Positions 35,507-45,008 of a DNA stretch of 64,000 nucleotides are shown here, one piece after another. Under the pieces are notes generated by a model. That model did no database searches and was not told the DNA's origin. It worked only from the letters and a program-made list of their open reading frames with translations. The stretch lies in the NCBI GenBank assembly GCA_965200945.1, contig OZ241749.1, positions 4,774,001 to 4,838,000 of the forward strand, in the 5' to 3' direction. How positions within the stretch are numbered: the first letter of the stretch is position 1; each line of letters starts with the position of its first letter. Position numbers and translations under genes: made by a program. The stretch is from JADCRZ01 sp965200945 (lineage in GTDB: Bacteria > Bacteroidota > Bacteroidia > Chitinophagales > Chitinophagaceae).

Positions 35507-36385
35507 TCAAACTTCCATCGCGCGGAGCGACTTTGGATTGGTGCCCGTCATCCGTTTGAAGTAATTGTTGAAGTAGGTGGGATATTCGAAACCCAGGGCA
35601 TAGGCGATGTCGGCGATGTTCCAGGCCGTGTGTTGCAGGAGGGCCTTTGCTTCGCTGATGATGCGTTCGCTGATGTGGGCGGTTGTCGGCTTGCCGGTAA
35701 CTTCTTTTACGGCCCTGTTCAGATAATTCACATGCACATGCAGGCTGTTGGCATAATCCTGCGCGGTCTTCAGCAGGAGGGGAGCGTACGTGCTTTCGAC
35801 CGGGAACTGTCTTTCAAGCAGTTCCAGGAACACGGTCGTGAGGCGCGAGGCGGCATTGTTGTGTTTGTCGTAGTGTATGGATGGCTGAAGCTTGAGCGCT
35901 TCGTGAATGATCAGGTTGATGTAGTTGCGGACAAGGTCGTCTTTGTACGTATAATCGGTTTTCTGTTCCTCGATCATTTTACGGAAAATGGTATCGAGGA
36001 ACTCCCTTTGCTGCTCATCTATCCGGAGGATCGGTGTGCCGCCCAGTTTAAACAAGGGGGAGTTTTGAAGGCTTTCGGACCTGCCGGCGGCTGTGATGAA
36101 ACTTTCCGAGAAAAGGCATGTGTAGCCCACATAAGTGGTCGACAGCGTTTCCCAGGAATAAGGAATGTGCGGGTTGCCAAAGAACAGGATGGTGCCTTCT
36201 TCCTCAAAACTCCTGTCCGCGTAATGAATGATGCTTTTGCCTGTGGTCAGGCAGGTCTTGTAAAAATCTTTCCGGCTGTAAGTGCGCATCGAGTTCCCGT
36301 CTGCTTCAAGTTGAAAAACATTGAAGCCCTTCAGCTTGAGTTCATTGTTGAACTCCGAAACGGGCCGAACCTGGTTCTGTTGCAT
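35507..36385 (-). CDS. AraC-family transcriptional regulator
   Basis: 292 aa, complete. N-terminal cupin-like sensor (KGFNVFQLEADGNSMRTYSR, HYADRSFEEEGTILFFGNPH) and a C-terminal double HTH: LHVHVNYLNRAVKEVTGKPT with ISERIISEAKALLQHTAWNI and DIAYALGFEYPTYFNNYFKR, ending TGTNPKSLRA. It lies at the head of the minus-strand cluster acetyltransferase-cupin-dehydrogenase, 84 bp before the acetyltransferase, so it probably controls those genes in response to an aldehyde or related ligand (inference). Useful contrast: the relic at 18106 keeps only the second half. Confidence 0.94.
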   Translation of the reverse strand: MQQNQVRPVSEFNNELKLKGFNVFQLEADGNSMRTYSRKDFYKTCLTTGKSIIHYADRSFEEEGTILFFGNPHIPYSWETLSTTYVGYTCLFSESFITAAGRSESLQNSPLFKLGGTPILRIDEQQREFLDTIFRKMIEEQKTDYTYKDDLVRNYINLIIHEALKLQPSIHYDKHNNAASRLTTVFLELLERQFPVESTYAPLLLKTAQDYANSLHVHVNYLNRAVKEVTGKPTTAHISERIISEAKALLQHTAWNIADIAYALGFEYPTYFNNYFKRMTGTNPKSLRAMEV

Positions 36386-36492
36386 GCGGCAAAGGTAAGA
36401 AAATCAAATCATGCGCACAGGGAGAAGCCTGCTGCAGCCCTGTGCTTACAAGGGTTTCAGACAAAGAGGGAAGATGCTTCTGGCCCGGAAGC

Positions 36493-37506
36493 TCACTTGG
36501 ATCCGGACAACTGCTCCCGCCTGTCTCTGGCCTTGCTTTCCTGGTCTGCATTTATGGATGCAGGCCCCGTCATTGCATCACTGCCCTTCACGATCCTTAT
36601 GATATCGTTTAGCAGTTCGCTTGCCGCCTCAATTTCTTCCTTTTTGATCGACACACTTTCTATATTGAAACCTACCGGGATCTTCTTGGCCTCGGCAAAG
36701 TTCATGATCTCGACAGCAATGTGCTTACATGTTTCGACAGAGGCAGCCAGGATATTCGTTGCGTGCTTCAGGTCGTTGTACAGCCACTTGGGAACTTCGA
36801 TGCCCAGCCACTCCATGAACTGCAGTGTTTTCAACGAACCGCAGGGAGCCAGGGTAAAAACCAGGGGAGACATGGACTTGCCCTGGTCGGAAGCGTAATA
36901 GTAGTAGTCAGACAGCAGGTTTTTTGTGTCGTTGAGGTTGTAGACGCATTGCGACACGAAAAAACGGCATCCCTTGTCTATCTTGTTGAATATGCGCAGG
37001 TGTTCATCGCCTTTCCTGCTGTGGCGTTCCGGTATGGTCACTCCTCCCAGCATCAGGTGGTCGCCATGTTGCCTTCTGATATCGTACGCGTCGTTCAATG
37101 AAAAATTGGTGGCCTCTACCTGCTGTTGCGAGGAAGCGCCTACGAACACTACGTGGTCCAGGGCTTTGTTCTGTGCTATCCAATCCGTAAATTCCCCTTT
37201 TGTCTGGTTGGCAATGCTCTTGTATATGATCTTGGGAATTTCGAGACCGGCGAGATACTGGCGGCTGTATACCTCCGGCGCAATCGTTTTAATGAACGAA
37301 AAGGTGCGTTCACTTTCAGTACGGGTAGATTCGTCCTGGATGTCGTACAGGATCAGGCCGTCAATGGCAACCCCTTTCAACCTGTTTACCTGGTTGCCGG
37401 CAATGGTTGTTACCCTCTCCGGGTCAGTGGATATCTTTGGCGGCGTAAGGCTATACAATACCAGTCCGGTTTCCGCCTGTGCGATCTTATCTGTTAGCAA
37501 ACTCAT
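36493..37506 (-). CDS. methylenetetrahydrofolate reductase-family protein (MetF-like)
   Basis: 337 aa, soluble. Residues such as LVLYSLTPPKIST, IDGLILYDIQDESTRTESER, VFVGASSQQQ, HLMLGGVTIPERHSRKGDEH and GCRFFVSQCVYN follow the order of the MTHFR TIM barrel (the family's EHIGG equivalent is GGVTIPERH). It belongs to the divergent MetF-like branch rather than the ~300 aa canonical E. coli type, so reduction of 5,10-methylene-THF is likely but not certain. The last 30 residues are a charged tail. It is a single-gene unit between the AraC gene and a lipase relic. Confidence 0.85.
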   Translation of the reverse strand: MSLLTDKIAQAETGLVLYSLTPPKISTDPERVTTIAGNQVNRLKGVAIDGLILYDIQDESTRTESERTFSFIKTIAPEVYSRQYLAGLEIPKIIYKSIANQTKGEFTDWIAQNKALDHVVFVGASSQQQVEATNFSLNDAYDIRRQHGDHLMLGGVTIPERHSRKGDEHLRIFNKIDKGCRFFVSQCVYNLNDTKNLLSDYYYYASDQGKSMSPLVFTLAPCGSLKTLQFMEWLGIEVPKWLYNDLKHATNILAASVETCKHIAVEIMNFAEAKKIPVGFNIESVSIKKEEIEAASELLNDIIRIVKGSDAMTGPASINADQESKARDRREQLSGSK

Positions 37507-37602
37507 CTTATCACTTGTAAGCTGTAGTTACCAGCCATTGCCAAAAGTAAAATCGCTTCGCTTAGCAAAAAAATATATCCTTGTTCATTCATTGAAGTGA
37601 AG

Positions 37603-37644
37603 GAAAGAGTGGCGGGTCTGCAGCCAAAGATCCGTCACTCTTTC
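37603..37644 (-). terminator. stem-loop below the lysophospholipase relic
   Basis: Arms GAAAGAGTGGCGG and CCGTCACTCTTTC pair with one G-T wobble around a 16-nt loop. It lies about 30 bp after the stop of the minus-strand lipase relic. The following T run is short (TTTCC), so termination is plausible but weak. Confidence 0.5.
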
Positions 37645-37674
37645 TGCGTTCAGGCAGTCTCCTGCTCTTTTGCG

Positions 37675-38035
37675 TCAGTTGTGCAAACGGCCACTTTCCA
37701 CCCTGCTGCTGATCCATTCCAGGATATCGTTCATCACCACTTCCTTGTCTACATCGTTCAGCAGGTCGTGGTAGTGCCCTTCATGGAATTTCCGTGTTTT
37801 GTCGGCTGAACCGGCCTCGTCATAAAAATGCTGGCTTCCGGCGGGCCTGGTAGCTTTGTCTTCTGTACCGTGAATGATGAGCAACGGAATCGTGATGGCG
37901 GAAAATTTTTTTCAGGCGTTCATCCGCCAGCACCAGCTGCTGTACGGTTTTCGTGGGTTGTACTTCATGAGCGATCAGCGGATCGAGATTCATGGTTTCC
38001 ATTGCTGCCGGATCGCGGGGATAAGATCTGCACTG
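37675..38035 (-). pseudogene. lysophospholipase/monoacylglycerol lipase, C-terminal relic with frameshift
   Basis: Two minus frames form the end of an alpha/beta hydrolase. The first reads RDPAAMETMNLDPLIAHEVQ, PTKTVQQLVLADERLKK; the second continues FSAITIPLLIIHGTEDKATR, with the catalytic Asp in GTEDKATRP and His in EGHYHDLLND. One extra A in a seven-A run (rc of about 37908-37914) shifts the frame. Upstream, an in-frame stop precedes the surviving part, so the N-terminal ~180 residues with the lid and nucleophile GHSMGG are gone. Neither half could be active. Confidence 0.82.
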
Positions 38036-38176
38036 GTAATTTAATCAAGTTCGGGTATGAAAAAAAATACACCCTGTTTGAAAACCGGCGTACTAGCGGT
38101 GTACTTTAAACGATGCTGGTAGCAGGGATGCTGTTGCCTGCAGCCCCTTTGTGCAAGCAACCGGCAACAAAAACCG

Positions 38177-41100
38177 TTACCCTTTCGGAAGCGAGAAATA
38201 GAAGGTGGAACCTTCACCCGGCGTGCTTTTTACCCATATCCGGCCACCATGGCGGCGGATAATGCTGGAAGTGATGTATAACCCGAGGCCCATGCCGGGA
38301 TACGTGTTCTGCGAGCCGTCTTTCACCCGGAAGAACCGGTCGAAGACCTTGCCCTGCAGGTCTTCCGGAATGCCGATGCCATGATCCTCCACACTGAGTT
38401 CCGTACCCTGTTCCGACTGGTTCCAGCGAAGGATGATATCGCCACCGGTCGAATATTTGACCGCATTCGAGATAAAGTTCGTAAGCACCTGGGCGATGCG
38501 TTCCCTGTCGGCGCTGATCATCGCCGGTTCGTTCGACGCAACGACAAGATGATGCAGTGAAGATAGTATCCGCAGGTCATCCACGCGCTCTTCCACAAGC
38601 TGTTTCAGGTCGAACGCCTGTACCCTGAGGGTCAGTTCGCCTTCCGTTATTTTTGTAACGTCGAGTAGGTCCTGTATCAGTGTGATCAGGCGGTTCACCT
38701 GGGCGTCCAGTTTGGTGACCAGCGGGGCCACACCTGCGTTCTCCTTTTCATCTGAGATCGCCCTGATCAGTTCCGTATACGCTTTGATGCTGGTTACCGG
38801 CGTCTTCAGCTCATGGCTGGCAATGCCGATGAATTCTTCCCTTTGCTGCTCGAGTTTTTTCCGTTCGGTGATGTTCTGGGCAAGGGTGATGATGGAATTG
38901 ATGCGCCCGTTCGCATCGCGAAGCGGGGCCGTGTAGATGGCATACCAGTGCCCGCGCTGGGCCAGCTCGAAGGTAGTGGCCTCCCCTTCAAAAGTTTTCC
39001 GGTAGTAGGGCAGTACCTGCATAAGTTCTTCCGGTGGAATAACCTGCGCGAGGGCTTTGCCTGTCATCTGTTCAGGGGAGATGCCGATGTCTTTGAGTCC
39101 CTGTCCTTCGGCGAAGACGTACCGGAGATCTTTGTCAAACACGCTGATGAAACCGGCGGGTAAATTGTGGGTGATGTGCCGCAACAGCGCTTCATTCTTT
39201 CTAAAAGCTTCCTCGGCCAGTTTGCGGGGCGTAATATTCTGGGTGATGCCAATGAACACGGGCTCGGGTTCTCCGTTGCGCAGGGTCAGTTTGCCTTCTG
39301 CTTTTACCCAGATTGTTTCGCCGGTATGCGGATTCACGATGCGGTGTTCCACATCGAGCGGTTCTTCATTCTTAAAAGCCTTGCCCAGCGCTTCCAGCAC
39401 AAAGTCGCTGTCATCGGGGTGAATATTGCTGTAATTGTTGTCGGATATCCTTGCTACTTCGAATCCGAGCACTTCATTGAAATTGCCGGAGAATTTCGTT
39501 TCTCCGGTTTTTGGATCTACCTCCCAGGTAAACAGATTGGCAGCCCTCACGGAGAGCTGTAAGCGCTCTTCACTTTCGCGCAGGGCTTCTTCGGCCCTTA
39601 CTCTTTCTACGGCAGCCCATGTTCTTTCTGCAGTAGCTTCGGCAACAGTGATCTCTCCGCGTGTCCATGTACGTGGAGAAGAGTGATGGATGCCAAGAAC
39701 CGCCCTGAACCGGCCGCCTTTTACCAGCGGAATGCCAATGAATGACCGGAAGCCCGGTGCATCGTAAGCGGCCAGTCCGGCTTCGCTCACCCGTGGCTCC
39801 AAAGAAACATCGTTCACCGCCAGGGTTCGTCCGGCATGGAATTCTGTTTTTACATAAGCATCCAGGTCGTTTATGCTGATCCGCTGCGCCACGGGCCAAA
39901 TACCGTCTGTGAAGCCGCCCGCAGACAGCAGGTATTCTTCAGTAAGTTCTGCTTCGTAAAACTGGGCGCGGGTAACCCCGAGATGCTGTGCGAGCATTTG
40001 CATGGCCACTGCCTGTATGGCCAGGCAATCCGTGAGTGGTCTCAATACATCGCTCAGCCGGAGCAGGAATTCTTTTCTTTCTTCCCTTTCCCGCAGGTCT
40101 TGCTCCACTTCTTTGCGCACGGTAACATCGGTGAACAGGATGGAGACCAGGTTTTTACGTTCGGCCTCCACACGAAATGCATACACGTCGAACCATTTGT
40201 TCATCGCGTGTGTCTGTTGCGTAAAGCGGATGGCCTCGCCCGTGCGCACTACCATGGCAAACTGCTCGAACCAGACCGGTTCCAGATCGGGCTGGAAATA
40301 ACTGATCCTTTTGCCGATGGGGTCTACATAACCGGTCTGCTTTACAAAGGCCGGGTTGGCTTCCAGGTAAACCCAGTCTGCCGCGTTGCCTTCCTGGTCA
40401 AATTCCAGCTCAAACATGCAGAACCCTTCGTCTATCGAGTTGAACAGCACCTGGTACCTGTCTTCTGCGCGCTGCGCCACTTCATCTTTCAGGCGAATGA
40501 CTTCCTGCTCGGCTTTTTTCAGTTCGGTGATGTCTCTTGCCGTTGCAAGCAGGGTTACGATCTCGTCTTTCTCGTTTTTTTCGGGCACGATCCGGCTGTA
40601 TAGCTGCACCTCGCCTGCCGGGGTCTCAAAAGAGTTGAAATGCTCCACCGGCTCGCCGGATGCGAAAGCTTTTTGCAGGCTGTTCCGGTAAGACAATGCA
40701 CTGTCGGCCGGCTGGCCCATTTCGGTATTGGTGAGGCCCATCAGGCGCTCATTCGGCACACCGGTTCGGGAGGCAAATGCGCTGTTGGCATATATGAGCT
40801 GAAAATCTTTGTTCCATCTCGTGATGGTGTCGGGCGTATTTTCCGACAGCGAAAAATACTGGTCGCGGCTGAGCTTCAGTTCGGCCGTGCGGTCGGCCAC
40901 ATCGTGCTCCAGCTTGATCCGGTAATTTTCCTCGCTATCCCGCAGGCTCTTTTCCATCTGCCGCCGCTCGGTAACGTCGAAAAAAGTAACGACAACCCCG
41001 TTGATGTGGTCATCGGAAGTGCGGTACGGCAGCAGCCGGACGATGTAGAATCTATGGTCTGTGGTCAGTGACTCGCGCTCTACGGGTTGGAAGGTTTCCA

Positions 41101-43462
41101 GAACGGTTTGCGCATCGTCCAGCACATGATCTTCGATGAGTTTGGTAGTGATGTCCTTCAGGGACCGGCCCACATCGCTGGAGATCAGGTTGACCACCTC
41201 ACATGCTTTCGGCGTAAAGAAGACCACCAGAAAATTGCGGTCCAGGAAAATGGTGCCGATGTGCGTCGAGTTGATGAGGTTCTGCAGGTTGTTGCTGCTG
41301 AGCGTGATCTCTTCGATCTTTATTTTCAGCTCCTGGTTCACTGTGCGCAACTCTTCGTTCAGCGATTGCAGTTCCTCTTTCCCGCTTTCGAGCTCTTCGG
41401 CTACGGAACGCAGTTCTTCGTTCAGCGCCTGCAGCTCTTCGTTCATCGCTTTCAGCTCCTCCGACTGCAACGCATGTTCCTCCGAGGATGTGCGAAGCTG
41501 TTCCTGGGTGCGCATCAGGTCGTCTTCCATCAGAAAGGCAAGCGGGTCGGCGGGAACAAGGCTGTTTCTTTCCTCTGCGGTTGAAGGCTGTACCAGCTCA
41601 AACAAGATCAGCAGCACCCCTTTGCCCATATCGGCAGGATGCCAGGCAGACCTTACCTCCATCTTTACCGCTTGCTGTTTTCCCTGCATGAAAAGCGACA
41701 CAGGAGTGGTATGGATGTTTGTTCTTTTCTGCAGGGCCTTGTACAGGGCGGAGCGAAGCTCCAGCCGGAGCTCCGGGCGGATCAGTTTCAGGATGTCTCT
41801 TGACATCTCGCCGCCGGACAGGTGCAGAAACCTGCCGGCAGAATCGCTGACACGGAGCAGATCATGGTTTTCATTGATCACAACCGACGGCGGTGCATAC
41901 TGCTCTATGAGCTGGTGGTGCAATTCGGCGGTTGTTACTCGCTGCGGTACCGCTAATTCCTCTGTCTGAATAGTCGACCGGTTTTTCAAAGCGTATAGGC
42001 GCAGTGCAGGAAGACCTTCCGTTGGGGGAAGGATGCGGACAGGCAGCTGGCGTGATTGAAACATACGGTTCTCCTGGCTGACAGTTACATACAGGTCGCC
42101 GGCGCCTTCCACCGATTCGGAGGTGCTGAGAAAAAGGAAACCGCCGGGGTTCAGGGCAAAATGAAACGCTTCCATCACATGCTGCTGTGCCTGCTTGTTC
42201 AGGTAGATCAGCAGGTTGCGGCAGCTGGCGAGGTGCAGGTGCGAAAATGGCGAATCCTTTAAAATGTTGTGGTTGGCAAACAGGATCATCTTCCGGATCT
42301 CGTTCCGCAGCCGGAATCTTTCTCCATGAGTGTTGAAAAAACGGCGCAGCCTTTCAGGCGATACGTCCGCCGCATCGTTGAGGGTATACACGCCCTCGCG
42401 GGCTATCGCAAGCGCCGTTTCATCGATGTCGGTAGCAAAGATCTGCACACTGGGTACGTCGGTCCTGCTTCCCATCAGTTCGGCGCACAGGATCGCAATG
42501 CTGTAAGCTTCTTCGCCCGTGGCACAGCCTGCCACCCAGATACGAACCTGGTCGCCGGCTTTTTTGTCTTTGAAAATTGCGGGCAGCACCTCTTTTTCGA
42601 GGTGTGCGAAGGCATTTGCATCCCGGAAAAAATTGGTAACCGAGATCAGCAGGTCTTTCAGCAAAGCCTGTATCTCACCGGAATTCTCCCGTACATATTT
42701 TGCATAGTCAGGAAGGGTGAAAATACCGCGCACCTGCATCCGGCGCTCGATGCGGCGCAGCACGGTCGGTTGTTTGTAATTTGAGAAATCATGTCCGGTA
42801 CGCGCCCGCAGCTGCGTAAAGATGACGCGGAGCGACTGCTGCTGCTCGTCGGGGCGCTCTTCCGGCTCAACCGGGATCCCGATCTTGCCCAGGCTGTCGC
42901 GGTAAGCGATGATCTTGGCAGGAATCTGCGCCACCGGCAGCACTTCATCGATCAGCCCGGTTTCGATGGAGTGGCGGGGCATTTCGTGAAAAAGCGCTTC
43001 CCGCATCTCCTGTACAAAAGCTGCCCCGCCATGTTCCTTGATGTGCTTGATGCCCATGGACCCATTTGCGCCTGTGCCGCTCAATATTACACCAACAGCC
43101 CTTGATTGGTGGGAGTTGGCCAGTGTACGGAAGAATATATCTACCGGCGCACGCCGCTCTTCAAAATTCAGGTTTGGCGTTGCCACTATGAAATCATCTT
43201 CCATCTGGAGGTGCCGGTTTGGCGGGATCACATACACGTGGTCGGGTTCCACCCTTGTTTTTTCCCTTATCTGGGTAACCGGGATGCGGGCGGTCTGCTG
43301 CAATACCTCCGCGAGGCGGCTCTCGTATTCCGGCGACAGGTGCAGGATCATCACATAGGCCATGCCGGAATCCTGCGGCACATGCAGGAAAAATTCCTTT
43401 GCCGCTTCGATGCCGCCTGCCGACGCGCCGATGCCCACGATGAGAAAGTGATCGGATTTCAT
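38177..43462 (-). CDS. giant CheB-CheR-multi-PAS-GAF hybrid histidine kinase
   Basis: 1761 aa from ATG at 43462 (an in-frame start at 43585 would add 41 low-complexity residues). Domains by approximate residue: CheB methylesterase 1-190 (Ser14 in GASAGG, His41 in LHLSP, but Asn133 in GTGANG where CheB has Asp); CheR methyltransferase 205-465 (GCATGEEAYSIA, CRNLLIYL); PAS-like 500-640; coiled coil 660-735 of repeated NEEL/EEL motifs; PAS 735-1130 (about three); GAF 1140-1290; PAS 1300-1525 (two); H-box FIGIASHELKTPVTSIKAY; ATPase with NFISNAVKYS, DHGIGIP and GMGLGLYI. Cytoplasmic, no membrane segment. It probably phosphorylates one of the nearby single-domain regulators. Confidence 0.93.
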   Translation of the reverse strand: MKSDHFLIVGIGASAGGIEAAKEFFLHVPQDSGMAYVMILHLSPEYESRLAEVLQQTARIPVTQIREKTRVEPDHVYVIPPNRHLQMEDDFIVATPNLNFEERRAPVDIFFRTLANSHQSRAVGVILSGTGANGSMGIKHIKEHGGAAFVQEMREALFHEMPRHSIETGLIDEVLPVAQIPAKIIAYRDSLGKIGIPVEPEERPDEQQQSLRVIFTQLRARTGHDFSNYKQPTVLRRIERRMQVRGIFTLPDYAKYVRENSGEIQALLKDLLISVTNFFRDANAFAHLEKEVLPAIFKDKKAGDQVRIWVAGCATGEEAYSIAILCAELMGSRTDVPSVQIFATDIDETALAIAREGVYTLNDAADVSPERLRRFFNTHGERFRLRNEIRKMILFANHNILKDSPFSHLHLASCRNLLIYLNKQAQQHVMEAFHFALNPGGFLFLSTSESVEGAGDLYVTVSQENRMFQSRQLPVRILPPTEGLPALRLYALKNRSTIQTEELAVPQRVTTAELHHQLIEQYAPPSVVINENHDLLRVSDSAGRFLHLSGGEMSRDILKLIRPELRLELRSALYKALQKRTNIHTTPVSLFMQGKQQAVKMEVRSAWHPADMGKGVLLILFELVQPSTAEERNSLVPADPLAFLMEDDLMRTQEQLRTSSEEHALQSEELKAMNEELQALNEELRSVAEELESGKEELQSLNEELRTVNQELKIKIEEITLSSNNLQNLINSTHIGTIFLDRNFLVVFFTPKACEVVNLISSDVGRSLKDITTKLIEDHVLDDAQTVLETFQPVERESLTTDHRFYIVRLLPYRTSDDHINGVVVTFFDVTERRQMEKSLRDSEENYRIKLEHDVADRTAELKLSRDQYFSLSENTPDTITRWNKDFQLIYANSAFASRTGVPNERLMGLTNTEMGQPADSALSYRNSLQKAFASGEPVEHFNSFETPAGEVQLYSRIVPEKNEKDEIVTLLATARDITELKKAEQEVIRLKDEVAQRAEDRYQVLFNSIDEGFCMFELEFDQEGNAADWVYLEANPAFVKQTGYVDPIGKRISYFQPDLEPVWFEQFAMVVRTGEAIRFTQQTHAMNKWFDVYAFRVEAERKNLVSILFTDVTVRKEVEQDLREREERKEFLLRLSDVLRPLTDCLAIQAVAMQMLAQHLGVTRAQFYEAELTEEYLLSAGGFTDGIWPVAQRISINDLDAYVKTEFHAGRTLAVNDVSLEPRVSEAGLAAYDAPGFRSFIGIPLVKGGRFRAVLGIHHSSPRTWTRGEITVAEATAERTWAAVERVRAEEALRESEERLQLSVRAANLFTWEVDPKTGETKFSGNFNEVLGFEVARISDNNYSNIHPDDSDFVLEALGKAFKNEEPLDVEHRIVNPHTGETIWVKAEGKLTLRNGEPEPVFIGITQNITPRKLAEEAFRKNEALLRHITHNLPAGFISVFDKDLRYVFAEGQGLKDIGISPEQMTGKALAQVIPPEELMQVLPYYRKTFEGEATTFELAQRGHWYAIYTAPLRDANGRINSIITLAQNITERKKLEQQREEFIGIASHELKTPVTSIKAYTELIRAISDEKENAGVAPLVTKLDAQVNRLITLIQDLLDVTKITEGELTLRVQAFDLKQLVEERVDDLRILSSLHHLVVASNEPAMISADRERIAQVLTNFISNAVKYSTGGDIILRWNQSEQGTELSVEDHGIGIPEDLQGKVFDRFFRVKDGSQNTYPGMGLGLYITSSIIRRHGGRIWVKSTPGEGSTFYFSLPKG

Positions 43463-43886
43463 ATCCTGTTTTTTTTCTGACGAAGCGGGAGCCCCTTGAG
43501 TAGTGGGGTTGGCTTTTCCGCCCCCCGAAGGCAAACTCCCCTGAATTAACCAGCCGCTTTTTGTTGAAGCCGAACCCCGTCCCATGCAAGATATACATGT
43601 TGAGCCGGATCCGGCTGTTCATATCCTGGGGCGGGGCGATGAAAAGAGAAACAGCACAGCGACGTGTCATCAGCCGCACCCGGGAACACGCCGCCAAAAA
43701 TAATATCTCACCGAGATCATGAACATATGGTATTTTGCGGGTAAATCCCGAGGGGAAAGTGACGAGCGAACAGGCTGATCGCGTTGGAAAACCACCGCTG
43801 ATATTTATGGGTATCAGCGTGTATTCAACTTCTGCATTCTGTACCCGGCTACCTTCACTTCCCGCAGGTCATCCAAAATCAAATTC
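43463..43886. other. divergent promoter region between the CheB-CheR kinases
   Basis: 424 bp between the minus-strand giant kinase and the plus-strand CheB gene. The part next to the minus gene (43463-43585) is open in frame with it and could be coding. I see no other gene. Two promoters must lie here; I could not place them confidently. Confidence 0.45.
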
Positions 43887-44993
43887 ATGCACGTGCCTCC
43901 GTCTCAACTTTCGCAGAGCAATGACCCCTCCGTTACTAATACTTCCGGTCAGCGCATCATCGTTATCGGGGCTTCCGCCGGCGGCCTCGAAGCGATCAAG
44001 ACCCTCGTAAAAGGCCTGCCGCCCGACCTCAACGCCTCCCTGTTCATCGTATGGCATATGTCGTCCGAAGTACGGGGCATCCTTCCCCAGCTCCTGAACC
44101 GCGTCAGTCAACTTCCCGCGCAGCACGCCACGGACGGAGAAAAGTTCAAGCCCGGGCACGTGTATGTAGCCCCGCCCGATCATCACCTGTTGCTGGAAGA
44201 GGGCAGGATGCGCTTGACCCACGGCCCCAAAGAAAACCGTTTCCGTCCCGCCATCGATCCCTTGTTCCGGTCGGCTGCCTGGGTCTACGGCAGCCGCGTG
44301 ATCGGCATCATCCTTACCGGCGCGCTCGACGATGGCACCGCCGGCCTCTGGCAGGTAAAGAGCCGCGGCGGTATAGCTGTGGTGCAGGACCCGCACGATG
44401 CAGAAGTGTCCTCCATGCCTGCCAGCGCCCTGCGCCAGGTAAAAGTGGATCACTGTGTGCCCGTTAAGGAAATGGCGCCTCTGCTCGACCGGCTTTGCAA
44501 AGCACCTGTTCCTGAAAATCCAAATGCCATGAAGGACGAAAAAACAAAGATCGAGATCGGCATTGCCGCCGAAATGGGAACGCTCGAAAATAGTTCCCTG
44601 CACATCGGCGAACTTTCGACGTTCACCTGTCCCGAATGCCATGGCGTGCTTTCGCGGATCATGGATGACAATTTTGCCCGTTTCCGCTGCCATACCGGCC
44701 ATGCTTTCTCGCCGGATACCCTTATGGCGGCCATCACCGAAAAGATAGAAGACAGCCTCTACAACGCAATCCGGCTGATAGATGAAAGCGTGCTGCTGCT
44801 CAACCATATGGGCGATCACTTTGCGGAAGCAAACGAGCTGAAGCTGGCCGCGGTCTATTTCAGGAAAGCCCATGAAGCAACCGAACGTAATTCCCTGGTC
44901 AGGAAAGCTGCTATGGAACATGAGCAGCTTACGCAGGACAAACTGCTGCAGGAGGTGGAACAACCCGACACAGAGCCCACCCAATTTAAATAA
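43887..44993 (+). CDS. stand-alone CheB methylesterase with C-terminal Cys/His domain
   Basis: 368 aa. CheB catalytic domain without receiver: Ser30 in IVIGASAGGLEA, His57 in FIVWHMSSE, Asp149 in GALDDG, so the triad is complete, unlike the two giant neighbours. Also VYVAPPDHHLLLE and RPAIDPLFRSAA. After residue ~235 a zinc-ribbon-like segment (TCPECHG ... FRCHTGHAF) is followed by a helical tail. This architecture is a known non-chemotactic CheB type. Its substrate could be a methylated glutamate made by the CheR domains next door (inference). The second giant kinase starts 15 bp downstream, so they are cotranscribed. Confidence 0.92.
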   Translation: MHVPPSQLSQSNDPSVTNTSGQRIIVIGASAGGLEAIKTLVKGLPPDLNASLFIVWHMSSEVRGILPQLLNRVSQLPAQHATDGEKFKPGHVYVAPPDHHLLLEEGRMRLTHGPKENRFRPAIDPLFRSAAWVYGSRVIGIILTGALDDGTAGLWQVKSRGGIAVVQDPHDAEVSSMPASALRQVKVDHCVPVKEMAPLLDRLCKAPVPENPNAMKDEKTKIEIGIAAEMGTLENSSLHIGELSTFTCPECHGVLSRIMDDNFARFRCHTGHAFSPDTLMAAITEKIEDSLYNAIRLIDESVLLLNHMGDHFAEANELKLAAVYFRKAHEATERNSLVRKAAMEHEQLTQDKLLQEVEQPDTEPTQFK

Positions 44994-45008
44994 GAGTTTG
45001 TTTTATCC

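Noticed and set aside
35495..36898. 467-codon plus-strand frame opposite the AraC and MetF-like genes
   Set aside because: Crosses two well supported minus-strand genes and shows no protein family.
43869..44984. 371-codon minus-strand frame opposite the stand-alone CheB gene
   Set aside because: Antisense shadow of a gene with complete catalytic motifs; no family features of its own.
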